Positions 15,614 to 23,781 of a DNA stretch of 64,000 bases are shown here, piece after piece; the first letter of the stretch is position 1, and each line of letters begins with the position of its first letter. Location of the stretch: contig NZ_FNVT01000010.1 in the NCBI RefSeq assembly GCF_900108335.1, positions 1 through 64,000 on the forward strand. Reading direction: 5' to 3'. Below the pieces are notes generated by a model. That model saw only the letters and a list, made by a program, of their open reading frames with translations. It did not search any database and had not been told where the DNA came from. The translations under genes and the position numbers were made by a program. Source of the stretch: Nonomuraea solani. Its GTDB lineage: Bacteria > Actinomycetota > Actinomycetes > Streptosporangiales > Streptosporangiaceae.

Positions 15614-17935
15614 TCACCCGCTGGCGCGGTGCACGGCGATCTCGGTCATCGTCGGCGTGTACACCTCGGTCGCGATCTTGCCGGTGAGCGCCACCCGGAG
15701 CCGGGACGTGGTCACGTCGCCGAAACCGGTGACGGACCGGTCGTGGCCGATGCCGTCGGCGCCGCTCGCGAACGTGACCCAGGCGCCGGTCGCGGCGTCC
15801 CAGCGCCGCAGGTCGAACGTCCGGACCCGCGGGTTGGTGCCCGAGTCGGTGTACTCGTCCAGGTAGATCTCGTCGAACGTGGTGTTCGCGCCGAAGTCGA
15901 TGTCCAGCGTGATCGGATAGGTGGCGTCGTCGGCCGCCGCCCAGCGGGTCGCCGGATTCCCGTCGGTCAGGTTCTTCGCGATGAGCGTGCCGTTCGCCCC
16001 GGGATGGGTCGAGCTGGCGGTGACCGGCTTGCCGAGGGCCAGGTTGACGCGGCCCTGCTCGTTCTCGATGGGGTCGGTGTCCACCGGGTCGGGCACCTGG
16101 GCGCCGATCCGGCTCTCCGCGATGCCGACCTCCGGCGCGGCACCGTAGTAGATGTGCGTGCCGAGGAAGTCCTCGGTGCCGAGGTGCGGGTTGTAGCGGC
16201 CGGCGTCGATGAGCGGGGAGTCGTCGCGGAGCTTGAAGTGCGCGGCCGCCGTGCGGATGTTCTTCACCCCCGCCCCGGTGACGTAGTCGGCCGGGTTTCC
16301 GGCGAACTTGGGGTCGGTACGCAGTTTGTTGCGGTCGGGCGGCTCCTGGGCCGAATGGGTGCCGCCGGCCTCGTAGAAGTCGTTGTTGGAGAACACCGCC
16401 TGACGCAGCGCGCCGGTACGGCGATACCAGGGCGTCGCCCGCGCCGCGGAGGTGTTGTAGAAGATGTTGTTCAGGAAATAGACCTTGCTCAGGAACGTTT
16501 CGTCGTGCATGTAGTCGAGGTCCGCGCCGTCGTACACGAACGTGTTGTTCGCGAAATAGGTCGGTGAATAGTTCGTCGACAACATGTTCTTCACCAGCAC
16601 GCCGTTGTCGTTGACGCTCAGGTTGTAGCGGGCGACCGAGTTCGAGCTGTTGCCCATGTACGCCATCCAGCCCGCCGCGTTGTCGTGCGAGTAGTTGAAC
16701 TGGTAAGTGACGTTGAAGTTCGTGTACTCCAGATCCCACGGCGTGCCGTCGAACTCGTTGTCCGGGCCGCCGTAGACCTCGTTGAACTGCATGACCGAGT
16801 CGGCGCCCGCCCACAGGTAGAGCCCGCAGGACACCGCGTCATACCGCTCCAGGAACCCGTTGACCTCGTTGTACTCGGCCGTCATGTTCTTGGCGTTGGC
16901 GAACTGGAAAGCGCCCTGACCGATGCTCTCGGCGTAGTTGTGGCCGATGTAGACGTCCCGGCTGTACAGGTCACGGGTGCGCACCCAGAGCTGCTCCCAG
17001 CCCTCGTGGAACTTCCCGCTCTCGTCGTATTGACCGGCGTCCACCCCGTCGGCGGCGAACCAGTTGAACGCGAACTGCACGGCGTGCAACTCGACCTTCT
17101 CGAAGGTGTTGTTCTCGATCCGGACGTCCTTGAAATGGTGGCCGCCGGTGCCGTAGTCCTTGTAGCTCCGGCCGCCGAACACCTGGAAGTTCACGCCGCC
17201 GTAGTGGATCTTCTGCCAGGTGCTCGGGCCGTCGAGGTCGTGGACGTACACCTTCGAGATGCGGAAGTGGTCCATGACGCTGTCCGTGCCGGCCGGCAGG
17301 AGGTCGGCGTTGATGGAGACCGCGATGCCGTCACGGACGTAGGACCCGGTGGTGATGTCGCCGGCGAAGTTGTCGTCGTTGGACAGCTCGACGTTGTTGA
17401 TCTCGAAGTACTGCTGGTTGCGCAGCACGATGGCGCCGGTCAGGCCGACCGTGTCGGGGTTCTTGGTGCCGTTCGCGCGGAAGGGGCTCGGCACCCTGCC
17501 GTTCGTCGCGATGTACGGCAGGCGGGCGTTCTTGTCGCCGTACGCCGTAATGGTGATCGGCCGGTTCGCGGCGCCCGAGCCCTTCGGCCAGAGCTGCTGG
17601 TCGTTCCACTGCTCACCGGCCTTGAGCAGGACCCGGTCGCCGGGCCTGAACGTCGTCGCGTTCGCCTTGGCGAGGCTGCGCCACGCGCGCTTCGGCGAGG
17701 TGCCGGGAGCGGCGTCGCTACCGGCCCTGGCGTCGATGTAGTAGTCCGTGCCGCCGGTCCGGTTCGGCGTGTTACCGGGCAGTTCCTCCGGTTCGGCGGC
17801 GGGAGCGGCCGGAGTGGGGCGATCCGCGGCGGCTGCGGCCGGCGCGAGCGAGCCCGCGACGAGCACGGCGAGCAGGGCGGTGAGGCCCACCCGGAGCGCC
17901 CGCGCGGCGGGGGGTGCGGTACCGACAGGTTTCAC
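15614..17935 (-). CDS. Secreted right-handed beta-helix protein with C-terminal discoidin domain
   Basis: A 773-residue exported protein. Residues 1-38 are a signal peptide (LTALLAVLVAGSLAPAAAAA). About 60-560 is a parallel beta-helix of the polysaccharide lyase / glycosidase kind, with DYYIDARAGSDAAPGTSPKRAW, the FRPGDRVLLKAGE coil and many NN/NT rungs such as FEINNVELSND and YFANNTFVYDGA. A C-terminal discoidin domain (about 645-770) starts NLALGKPVTASSTHPG. It probably binds and cuts a plant or microbial polysaccharide at the cell surface. It is the last gene of the fucosidase operon and its start overlaps the foldase gene (ATGA). Lyase or hydrolase cannot be decided. Confidence 0.85.
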   Translation of the reverse strand: MKPVGTAPPAARALRVGLTALLAVLVAGSLAPAAAAADRPTPAAPAAEPEELPGNTPNRTGGTDYYIDARAGSDAAPGTSPKRAWRSLAKANATTFRPGDRVLLKAGEQWNDQQLWPKGSGAANRPITITAYGDKNARLPYIATNGRVPSPFRANGTKNPDTVGLTGAIVLRNQQYFEINNVELSNDDNFAGDITTGSYVRDGIAVSINADLLPAGTDSVMDHFRISKVYVHDLDGPSTWQKIHYGGVNFQVFGGRSYKDYGTGGHHFKDVRIENNTFEKVELHAVQFAFNWFAADGVDAGQYDESGKFHEGWEQLWVRTRDLYSRDVYIGHNYAESIGQGAFQFANAKNMTAEYNEVNGFLERYDAVSCGLYLWAGADSVMQFNEVYGGPDNEFDGTPWDLEYTNFNVTYQFNYSHDNAAGWMAYMGNSSNSVARYNLSVNDNGVLVKNMLSTNYSPTYFANNTFVYDGADLDYMHDETFLSKVYFLNNIFYNTSAARATPWYRRTGALRQAVFSNNDFYEAGGTHSAQEPPDRNKLRTDPKFAGNPADYVTGAGVKNIRTAAAHFKLRDDSPLIDAGRYNPHLGTEDFLGTHIYYGAAPEVGIAESRIGAQVPDPVDTDPIENEQGRVNLALGKPVTASSTHPGANGTLIAKNLTDGNPATRWAAADDATYPITLDIDFGANTTFDEIYLDEYTDSGTNPRVRTFDLRRWDAATGAWVTFASGADGIGHDRSVTGFGDVTTSRLRVALTGKIATEVYTPTMTEIAVHRASG

Positions 17936-18867
17936 TGCTGCACATCCTCTGCGTTGATGGCGTCCACCGCCGCCTGGTCGACCTCGAAACCGCTGCCGGC
18001 CACGCGGCGCTGGAGTAACTGGGCGAACTTCTCCTCGATGAGCGACTGCCTGATCCGCGGCGAGTACGTGGTGAACGCCGCTTCCTCGTCGACGGTCTTG
18101 CCGGTGAGCTCGTAGTAGGTGATCTGGCCGGTGCCGGGGACCGGGGCGGAGATCTGGCCCGGTTCGAGCTCGCCGAGCACCGCCATGAGGTCCCGGTCGT
18201 GGACGGCCGAGCCGCCGCCCTCGTGGGTGGCGGTCGTGAGCCGGGCGCCGGGCTCCTTGAGGTCCGTCAGCCGGTCGGCGCCGGCCACCCGCCGCTGGAG
18301 AGCTTCCGCGTGGCCGTCCGGCACCGGCACCACGAGCTGCGTGTACGTGTACGTGGTGGCGTTCGCTCTCCAGGCGTCCCGGTCGGCGTCGAACGCCCGC
18401 CGCACCTCGGCGTCGGTGACCCGGAGCTCGCCGAGCCGCTGCTTCAGCGCCGTCGTCAGCCCGGTGAGCCGGTGCGAGTAGTACTGCTCGGGCGTGAACC
18501 TGGCCAGGCCGTACACGACCTCGCGCCGGGCGAGGGCGGCGGCGCGCCGCTCGTTCTCGGCGGCCAGGTCGGCGAGGAAGGCCGCGTGGCCGGGGGAGGC
18601 GATCAGCCCCTGCTCCGTCGCCAGGATGAGCGCCGTCTTGTCGCGCCGGATCTCGTCGAGCGCCCGCGCCGCGAGCCGGCCACCGGCCTTACCATCCCGG
18701 TCCTGTACGCGGGGCGCCAGCCGCCGCATGTGGAAGAGCAGTTCGTCGCGGGTGACGGCATGCCCGGCGACGGTGGCGACCTCGTCGCTCCGCTGCGCCA
18801 GGGCCACACCGGTGACCAGCAGGGCGGCGAGGGCGGTGAACACCCCGGCGACCAGCACCTTCTTCAT
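17932..18867 (-). CDS. Exported PpiC/SurA-type peptidyl-prolyl isomerase-like protein
   Basis: A 311-residue protein with an N-terminal signal or anchor (MKKVLVAGVFTALAALLVTG ending ALA). Next is a SurA N-like helical region (VATVAGHAVTRDELLFHMRR, RVTDAEVRRAFD-like repeats) and a parvulin-like segment around EGGGSAVHDRDLMAVLGELEPGQISAPVPGTG. The C-terminus is helical. Gram-positive relatives (PrsA, PpiC) fold secreted proteins outside the membrane. It overlaps the fucosidase gene upstream and the beta-helix gene downstream by 4 nt each, so it is made together with them. A dedicated foldase for the secreted beta-helix is the natural reading, but isomerase residues cannot be verified by eye. 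Confidence 0.72.
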   Translation of the reverse strand: MKKVLVAGVFTALAALLVTGVALAQRSDEVATVAGHAVTRDELLFHMRRLAPRVQDRDGKAGGRLAARALDEIRRDKTALILATEQGLIASPGHAAFLADLAAENERRAAALARREVVYGLARFTPEQYYSHRLTGLTTALKQRLGELRVTDAEVRRAFDADRDAWRANATTYTYTQLVVPVPDGHAEALQRRVAGADRLTDLKEPGARLTTATHEGGGSAVHDRDLMAVLGELEPGQISAPVPGTGQITYYELTGKTVDEEAAFTTYSPRIRQSLIEEKFAQLLQRRVAGSGFEVDQAAVDAINAEDVQQ

Positions 18868-20294
18868 GAGCCCGCTCCGATCACGGCCACCCGGGCGACG
18901 ACCGGCGTGCCCCGGGACCGGGCGATCTCGACCAGCACGGCATCCACCTCGACCGGCGGGAACGTCAGGATGCGCTGGTAGCCCACCGCGTTCGCCTCCG
19001 CGAGCGTCGTCCACCGCCCGTCCCGGCGCCCCCGCACCACGACGTGCTCGACGCGCTGCCCCTGAGTGATGTCCTCGCCCACGACGACCGCCTCGACCGC
19101 ACGCGGCCGGGCAAAGGTGAGCGTTACCCCGGGCAGCGGGTCGGCGTCGTCCGGCCGCCACGGCGTCCGCCCCAGGCCGGGCCACGCGGTCCCGACGTCG
19201 CCGGGCCACGCGGTCCCGACGTCGCCGGGAATCCCGGACGACACCGTCGCGACGGCCTTGACGCGCCGCGCCCGGAAGTCCGCGACCCGCCGCCCGAGCC
19301 CCTCCAGCACCGCCACGTCCGCCTCGCGCAGCCGCCCGTCACGGGCCGGCGGCACGTTGAGCAGGAACGAGGAGTTGCCGCCCACGGCCCGCAGATAGAT
19401 GCCGAACAGCTCGTCCACGCCGCGGACCGCGCCGTCCTCGGCCGGATGATGGAACCAGCCGGGCCGGATCGAGGTGTTCACCTCGGCCGGATACCAGACC
19501 AGGTCGTCCTCGTGCCCCGCCAGGGCGGCGCGGCTGCCCAGGTCGCGGTCGTCGCTGCGGACGAGCCGGGCGAACGCGCCGTCGTCGGCCCGCTGCGAGC
19601 GGTCCGCGATCCGCTCGGCGTCCTGGAGGGCGCGCGGCACCACGCTCCACTCGTCGGGCCGCGTCTCGCCGGCCTCGTTGCCGCACCAGCGCACGTCGGG
19701 CCCGCACACGCTGATGACCGCGTCCGGCTGCAGCTCGCGGACCACCGCGTAGTAGCGGTCCCAGTCGTAGACCTGCCGCTTGCCGTTCGGGCCCTCGCCG
19801 TTCGCGCCGTCCAGCCACACCGTGAACACCGGCCCGTACCGGGTGAGCAGCTCGGTGAGCTGGGCGACGTAGAAGTCGTCGTACGCGGTCCCCGAACCGT
19901 ACGAGCCCTCGGTACGGTCCCACGGCGACAGATAGATCCCGAACCGCAGCCCGTGCCGCCGCGCCGCGTCCGCCACCTCCGCGACCACGTCGCCCCGGCC
20001 ACCACGCCAGGGCGACGCGGCGACCGAGTACGCCGTCACGTCGCTCGGCCACAGGCAGAAGCCGTCATGGTGCTTGGCGGTCAGGATCACGCCCGTCATC
20101 CCGGCGGCCTTGAGCGCTCCGACCCACTGGCCGGCGTCGAGCCCGGCCGGGTCGAACAGGGCCGGGTCGTCGTGCCCCTCGCCCCACTCCCGGTCCGTCA
20201 TCGTGTTCATGCCGAAATGCACGAACCCGTAGAACTCCATGGCCTGCCACGCGAGCTGCCGCCCGCTCGGCCGCACGTCCGTGAGCGCCGTCAC
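18864..20294 (-). CDS. Alpha-L-fucosidase, GH29
   Basis: A 476-residue cytoplasmic-looking enzyme (no signal peptide). GH29 features are GFVHFGMNTMTDREWG, ILTAKHHDGFCLWPS and FGIYLSPWD; the nucleophile is the aspartate of FTVWLDGANG (D162). The C-terminal part (about 370-476) is a beta-sandwich. The GTG start at 20294 overlaps the stop of the small membrane protein (GTGA); longer upstream readings lie inside that gene. It would remove fucose from imported oligosaccharides. A 24-bp tandem duplication gives DVGTAWPG twice near residue 365. Confidence 0.9.
   Translation of the reverse strand: MTALTDVRPSGRQLAWQAMEFYGFVHFGMNTMTDREWGEGHDDPALFDPAGLDAGQWVGALKAAGMTGVILTAKHHDGFCLWPSDVTAYSVAASPWRGGRGDVVAEVADAARRHGLRFGIYLSPWDRTEGSYGSGTAYDDFYVAQLTELLTRYGPVFTVWLDGANGEGPNGKRQVYDWDRYYAVVRELQPDAVISVCGPDVRWCGNEAGETRPDEWSVVPRALQDAERIADRSQRADDGAFARLVRSDDRDLGSRAALAGHEDDLVWYPAEVNTSIRPGWFHHPAEDGAVRGVDELFGIYLRAVGGNSSFLLNVPPARDGRLREADVAVLEGLGRRVADFRARRVKAVATVSSGIPGDVGTAWPGDVGTAWPGLGRTPWRPDDADPLPGVTLTFARPRAVEAVVVGEDITQGQRVEHVVVRGRRDGRWTTLAEANAVGYQRILTFPPVEVDAVLVEIARSRGTPVVARVAVIGAGS
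19177..19224. repeat. Exact 24-bp tandem duplication inside the fucosidase gene
   Basis: Two identical, adjacent 24-nt copies encode DVGTAWPGDVGTAWPG. The unit is a multiple of three, so the frame is preserved. The location is a loop between the catalytic barrel and the C-terminal sandwich. Identity of both copies implies a recent duplication. Confidence 0.9.
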
Positions 20295-20470
20295 CGGAAC
20301 CGCCGGTTGTAGGAGGCCAGCACGGCCAGCAGCCCGGCCAGCGCGGCGAGCATGATCGCCAGACTGCCCCACCCGGCCGTCGTACGGGCGGCGACGACGA
20401 CCGCCACGCAGCCGGTCGCGACGAGCGTCCGGGCGGTGACGAGCAGCACGCCCCGAGTCGAATCCTTCAT
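20291..20470 (-). CDS. Small two-helix membrane protein in the fucosidase operon
   Basis: A 59-residue frame from ATG 20470, starting MKDSTRGVLLVTARTLVATG and ending YNRRFR. Two hydrophobic stretches (about 8-27 and 35-52) flank a short polar turn. It starts 4 nt after the permease stop and its own stop overlaps the fucosidase GTG, so it sits exactly in the operon. Small proteins of this kind are seen beside sugar ABC transporters, perhaps as accessory subunits; no function is known. Confidence 0.7.
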   Translation of the reverse strand: MKDSTRGVLLVTARTLVATGCVAVVVAARTTAGWGSLAIMLAALAGLLAVLASYNRRFR

Positions 20471-20474
20471 GATG

Positions 20475-21332
20475 TCAGCCCTTCACGCCGCCGGACGCCA
20501 TGCCCTCGATGAGCCGGCGCTGGATGAGCGCGTAGAAGATGAGGACGGGAACGATGACGATGACCATGCCGGCGTACAACCGGCCGTAGTCGGCCGCGGC
20601 CTTCTGCGCGGTCATCAGGTTGAGCAGCCCCACCTGCAGCGTCTTGCCGTCGCCCGGGAGCAGGGTGAGGGCGATGATGAAGTCGTTCCAGTAGGCCAGG
20701 AAGTTGAACAGCAGCACGGTGGTGAGCGCCGGTCGCGCCATCGGCAGCATGACCCGGGTCATGACCTGGAAGCGGGAGGCCCCGTCCAGGGCGGCGGCCT
20801 CCTCGTAGGAGACCGGGATCGACCGGAAATACGCGGTGAGCAGGTAGATGCTGAACGGGATCGAGGTGGCCGCGTACACGAGCGACAGGACGCCCGGGTT
20901 GTCGATGAAGAAGCCGTCGGGGAAGACGTCCACCAGCGCGCGGTCCCAGCCGACGAGCATGAGGAAGATCGGCACGACGATGTAGTTGACGTTGACGAAC
21001 AGCCCGGCCAGCATCGCCGTCTCCACGAGCCCGCGGCCGCGGAACTCGTAGCGGGCGATCACGTAGGCGGCCGGGACGGACACCGCCACCACGAACACCA
21101 GCCCGAGCAGCGTGACCAGCACCGAGGTGAAGAAATAGCGTCCCATGGACGCGGTGACGAACGCGTCGACGTAGTTCCGCAGGTGCAGGCCCTCGGGCAG
21201 GGTCCACGGGCTGCCGTAGAACTCGCCCTTGCGCTTGAGCGAGGCGAGCAGCACCCAGCCGACCGGCACCGCGATGGCGAGGGCGATCGCGGTGACCAGG
21301 ACGTACGCCGGCACCTTCTTGATCGTGGTCAT
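20475..21332 (-). CDS. ABC sugar transporter permease, MalG type (fucoside locus)
   Basis: A 285-residue inner-membrane protein with six helices, starting KVPAYVLVTAIALAIAVPVG. The EAA loop is YEEAAALDGASRF followed by LPMARPAL. It is the second membrane subunit of the CUT1 importer and lies 12 nt after its partner. The C-terminus has the RRLIEGMASGGVKG tail common to MalG-type subunits. Confidence 0.93.
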   Translation of the reverse strand: MTTIKKVPAYVLVTAIALAIAVPVGWVLLASLKRKGEFYGSPWTLPEGLHLRNYVDAFVTASMGRYFFTSVLVTLLGLVFVVAVSVPAAYVIARYEFRGRGLVETAMLAGLFVNVNYIVVPIFLMLVGWDRALVDVFPDGFFIDNPGVLSLVYAATSIPFSIYLLTAYFRSIPVSYEEAAALDGASRFQVMTRVMLPMARPALTTVLLFNFLAYWNDFIIALTLLPGDGKTLQVGLLNLMTAQKAAADYGRLYAGMVIVIVPVLIFYALIQRRLIEGMASGGVKG

Positions 21333-21344
21333 GGTGGGAGATCC

Positions 21345-22340
21345 TCAGAACTGGAGGGGCTCGCGCCGCGTCGCGCGGCTCACCAGCAGCGACACGAAGA
21401 ACGAGAACGCGAAGATGACGACGCCGATGGCCATGCCGTAGCCGTACGACGAGTTCGTGTACGCCTGCTTGTACATGTAGCTCAGCAGGACCTCCGACGA
21501 GCCGTCGGGCCCGCCGCCGGTCATCGCGCGGACGAGGACGAAGCTGAGGTTGACCGCGCTCATGACGAAGAACGTCAGCGTCGTGCGCAGGTTCTGCCAG
21601 ATGAGCGGCAGCGTGATGGCGAAGAACTGCCGCCCGGGGGAGGCGCCGTCGATCGCGGACGCCTCGTACACCTCCTCCGGGATGCTCGCCATGCCGGACA
21701 TGTACAGGACCATGTAGTAGCCGAGCGACTGCCAGACCATCGCGATCGCGACGGACCAGAGCACGAGATCCTGGTCGCCGAGCCAGACCTGCCGCAGGCC
21801 GTCGAGCGACAGCAGCCGCAGCGTGCCGTTGAGCAGGCCGTTCTCCTGGTCGAAGACGGCGGAGAAGATCGCCGCGATCACGACCACGGACAGCACGCTC
21901 GGAACGTAGAGCACGAACCGGAAGAGCGGCCGCCCGCGCAGCCGCTGCCTGGTCATGATCGCCGCCAGGAACAGGGCCAGGCCCATCGTCACGACGGTCA
22001 CGACGACCAGCAGCGCCACGGTGTTCTGGAACGCGCGCACGAACTGCGTGTCATCGAGCAGCCGGGTGAAGTTGCCGAGCCCCACGAACCGCATGTCCGG
22101 GGAGAAACCGCTCCAGGTGTAGAACGACATCCGGAACACGTTCACGGTCGGGACGACCATGAACACCGCGAAGAGCACGAGCGCGGGCAGGAGACAGGCG
22201 AGCACGAAGCCGCCGTTCCCCCGCCTGCGCGACGCGGGCTGTGACCCCGGCTGTGACCCCTGCTGGGACCCCGACTGTGACACCGACTGGGACCCCGACT
22301 GTGACACCGGCTGTGACACCCGTGGTGCCACTTCAGCCAC
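21345..22340 (-). CDS. ABC sugar transporter permease, MalF type, with SQ-rich N-terminal tail (fucoside locus)
   Basis: A 331-residue inner-membrane protein from a GTG at 22340 that overlaps the binding-protein stop. The first about 40 residues are a low-complexity tail of repeated SQSG/VSQS units followed by RRRGNGG, then the first helix LACLLPALVLFAVFMVVPTV. Five further helices and the EAA loop YEASAIDGASPGRQF follow. The tail is absent from most MalF-type permeases; it should be cytoplasmic. A start after the tail is possible but no good start codon is evident there. Confidence 0.9.
   Translation of the reverse strand: MAEVAPRVSQPVSQSGSQSVSQSGSQQGSQPGSQPASRRRGNGGFVLACLLPALVLFAVFMVVPTVNVFRMSFYTWSGFSPDMRFVGLGNFTRLLDDTQFVRAFQNTVALLVVVTVVTMGLALFLAAIMTRQRLRGRPLFRFVLYVPSVLSVVVIAAIFSAVFDQENGLLNGTLRLLSLDGLRQVWLGDQDLVLWSVAIAMVWQSLGYYMVLYMSGMASIPEEVYEASAIDGASPGRQFFAITLPLIWQNLRTTLTFFVMSAVNLSFVLVRAMTGGGPDGSSEVLLSYMYKQAYTNSSYGYGMAIGVVIFAFSFFVSLLVSRATRREPLQF
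22239..22322. repeat. Seven 12-nt tandem repeats encoding an SQ-rich tail
   Basis: Seven 12-nt units of the form CTGTGACACCGA with small changes (CTGGGACCCCGA, CTGTGACCCCGG) run head to tail in the permease gene. On the coding strand each gives a four-residue SQxG/VSQS unit. In-frame minisatellites of this type expand and contract by slippage. Confidence 0.85.
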
Positions 22341-23670
22341 CGGCCTGGCGCAGCTTCTCGCTGGCGTCGTCGAGCGCGCTCTGCCACTGCTCCTGGGTCT
22401 TGTCGCCGCTGATGACGCTGTTGGCGGTGTCGAAGAGCGCGGCCTTGATGTCGACGCCCTCGACCGGCGCGGTGCTGGCGAACCCGCCGACGAGCGCGGC
22501 GACCGACGGGTCCTCGTAGACCTTGTAGAACTCGGCGTTCTCCGCCGACAGGCTGCTCGCGATGCCCTCGATGGGCTGGATCGCGTCCGACTTGGCGAAG
22601 ATCTTCGCCGCCTCGTCCGAGTACAGGTAGGCGACGAACTCCTTGGCCGCGTCCTTGTTCTTGGCGGCGGCGGGGACCCAGGCCGACTCGACCGAGGTCG
22701 TGATGTAGCGCTTGCCGCCCGTGGTGACCGCCGGCAGCGGCGTCAGGCCCCAGGCGAAGCCGTCGGCGCGCGGCGCGTCGGCCATCTCGCCGACGATCCA
22801 GGTGCCGTTCGGCATGAACAGCGCCTTGTTGTCCAGCACGGACTGCTGGTTCTTGGTGAAGTCCTGCTCGTTGGCGTAGCCGACGGTGGTCGGGGCGGCG
22901 TACTTCAGCAGCCGGGTGGTCAGGTCGAGCACCTGCTTGGCCTGCGGCGTCTTCCACACGCCCTGCTTGTACGTCATCACGTCGGTGTAGAACTGCTCCC
23001 CGCCGACATCGGCCAGCAGCGCGAAGAAGAACGAGTCGAGATACCCGGCGGTCGGGTACGTGAACAGCGCGATCCCGTCCTTCTTGGCCGTCTCACCGAG
23101 CGCGAACATCTCGTCCCAGGTCGCCGGGACCTTCCAGTCCTTCTTGGCGAACAGCCCCTTGTTGTAGAACAGGCCGGTCGGCGCGTAGTACATCGGCATC
23201 GTGTACGTCTTGCCGTCGCCGTAGGGGTTGGTGTTGAGGTTGCCGACGATGCCCTCGATGAGCTTGTCCCCGACGGTCTTGGCCTCGCCCGGCACCTTCG
23301 CCCCCAGCACGGGCGTCAGGTCCTCAAGCGCCTTGTCCTTGATGAGCGTCTCGGTGAGCGCGGCCTTGCGGCCCTGGCCGAGCACCACGACGTCCGGGAA
23401 CCGCCCGGCCTTCATGTTCGGCGTGATCTCGTCCTCGATGCTCTTCGAGATCTGGAGCTGCACGTCGACGGCGGGGTGCGCGGCCTCGTACGCCTGGATG
23501 ACCTGGTTGTACATGTCCCGCCCGTAGCCGCCTTCGAGGGCGGCGACGCTCAGGGTCGTCCTGCCCGACTCCGAGCCGCCGTTCCCGCCGTTCCCTCCGG
23601 CCGACGAGCAGCCGGTGAGCAGCCCGAGCGCCGTGAGGGCGGCGCTCGTGAGGACCAGTGATCTCCTCAT
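22333..23670 (-). CDS. Sugar-binding lipoprotein of ABC transporter (fucoside locus)
   Basis: A 445-residue extracellular solute-binding protein (family 1). ATG 23670 gives MRRSLVLTSAALTALGLLTG with lipobox LTGC, then a glycine/asparagine-rich linker (GGNGGNGG). The two-lobed sugar-binding fold follows, with a typical KALFMPNGTWIVGEM strand. It is the first gene of the fucosidase operon, preceded by a LacI-type operator 47 nt upstream. The genes with it point to a fucosylated galactoside ligand; this is inference. Confidence 0.92.
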   Translation of the reverse strand: MRRSLVLTSAALTALGLLTGCSSAGGNGGNGGSESGRTTLSVAALEGGYGRDMYNQVIQAYEAAHPAVDVQLQISKSIEDEITPNMKAGRFPDVVVLGQGRKAALTETLIKDKALEDLTPVLGAKVPGEAKTVGDKLIEGIVGNLNTNPYGDGKTYTMPMYYAPTGLFYNKGLFAKKDWKVPATWDEMFALGETAKKDGIALFTYPTAGYLDSFFFALLADVGGEQFYTDVMTYKQGVWKTPQAKQVLDLTTRLLKYAAPTTVGYANEQDFTKNQQSVLDNKALFMPNGTWIVGEMADAPRADGFAWGLTPLPAVTTGGKRYITTSVESAWVPAAAKNKDAAKEFVAYLYSDEAAKIFAKSDAIQPIEGIASSLSAENAEFYKVYEDPSVAALVGGFASTAPVEGVDIKAALFDTANSVISGDKTQEQWQSALDDASEKLRQAGG

Positions 23671-23716
23671 GGTTGTGTGATCCTTCCGCGGACATCTGCC
23701 CACCTGACGGGGCGCG

Positions 23717-23740
23717 TTGTTACAGTGGCATCGATAACAT
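23717..23740. promoter_or_regulatory. LacI-type operator before the fucoside importer
   Basis: TTGTTACA, GT, GGCATCGATAACAT. The same blocks occur at 24837-24861 upstream of the GH35 gene, with a spacer one base longer. The core ATCGAT with outer TGTTA/TAACA arms is the usual pattern for LacI-family repressors. The LacI gene lies between the two copies and is the obvious ligand. Confidence 0.72.
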
Positions 23741-23781
23741 GAAGGCGCAAGAGGCACTTCACAGACGGCCGTCCGAGAGGC

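Noticed and set aside
17932..19209. Longer frame for the foldase reaching into the fucosidase
   Set aside because: The extra 114 residues have no fold, and the clear signal peptide starts at 18867.
22239..22322. Short direct repeats that could be taken for a CRISPR array
   Set aside because: Units are 12 nt with no spacers, and they encode an in-frame SQ-rich tail.
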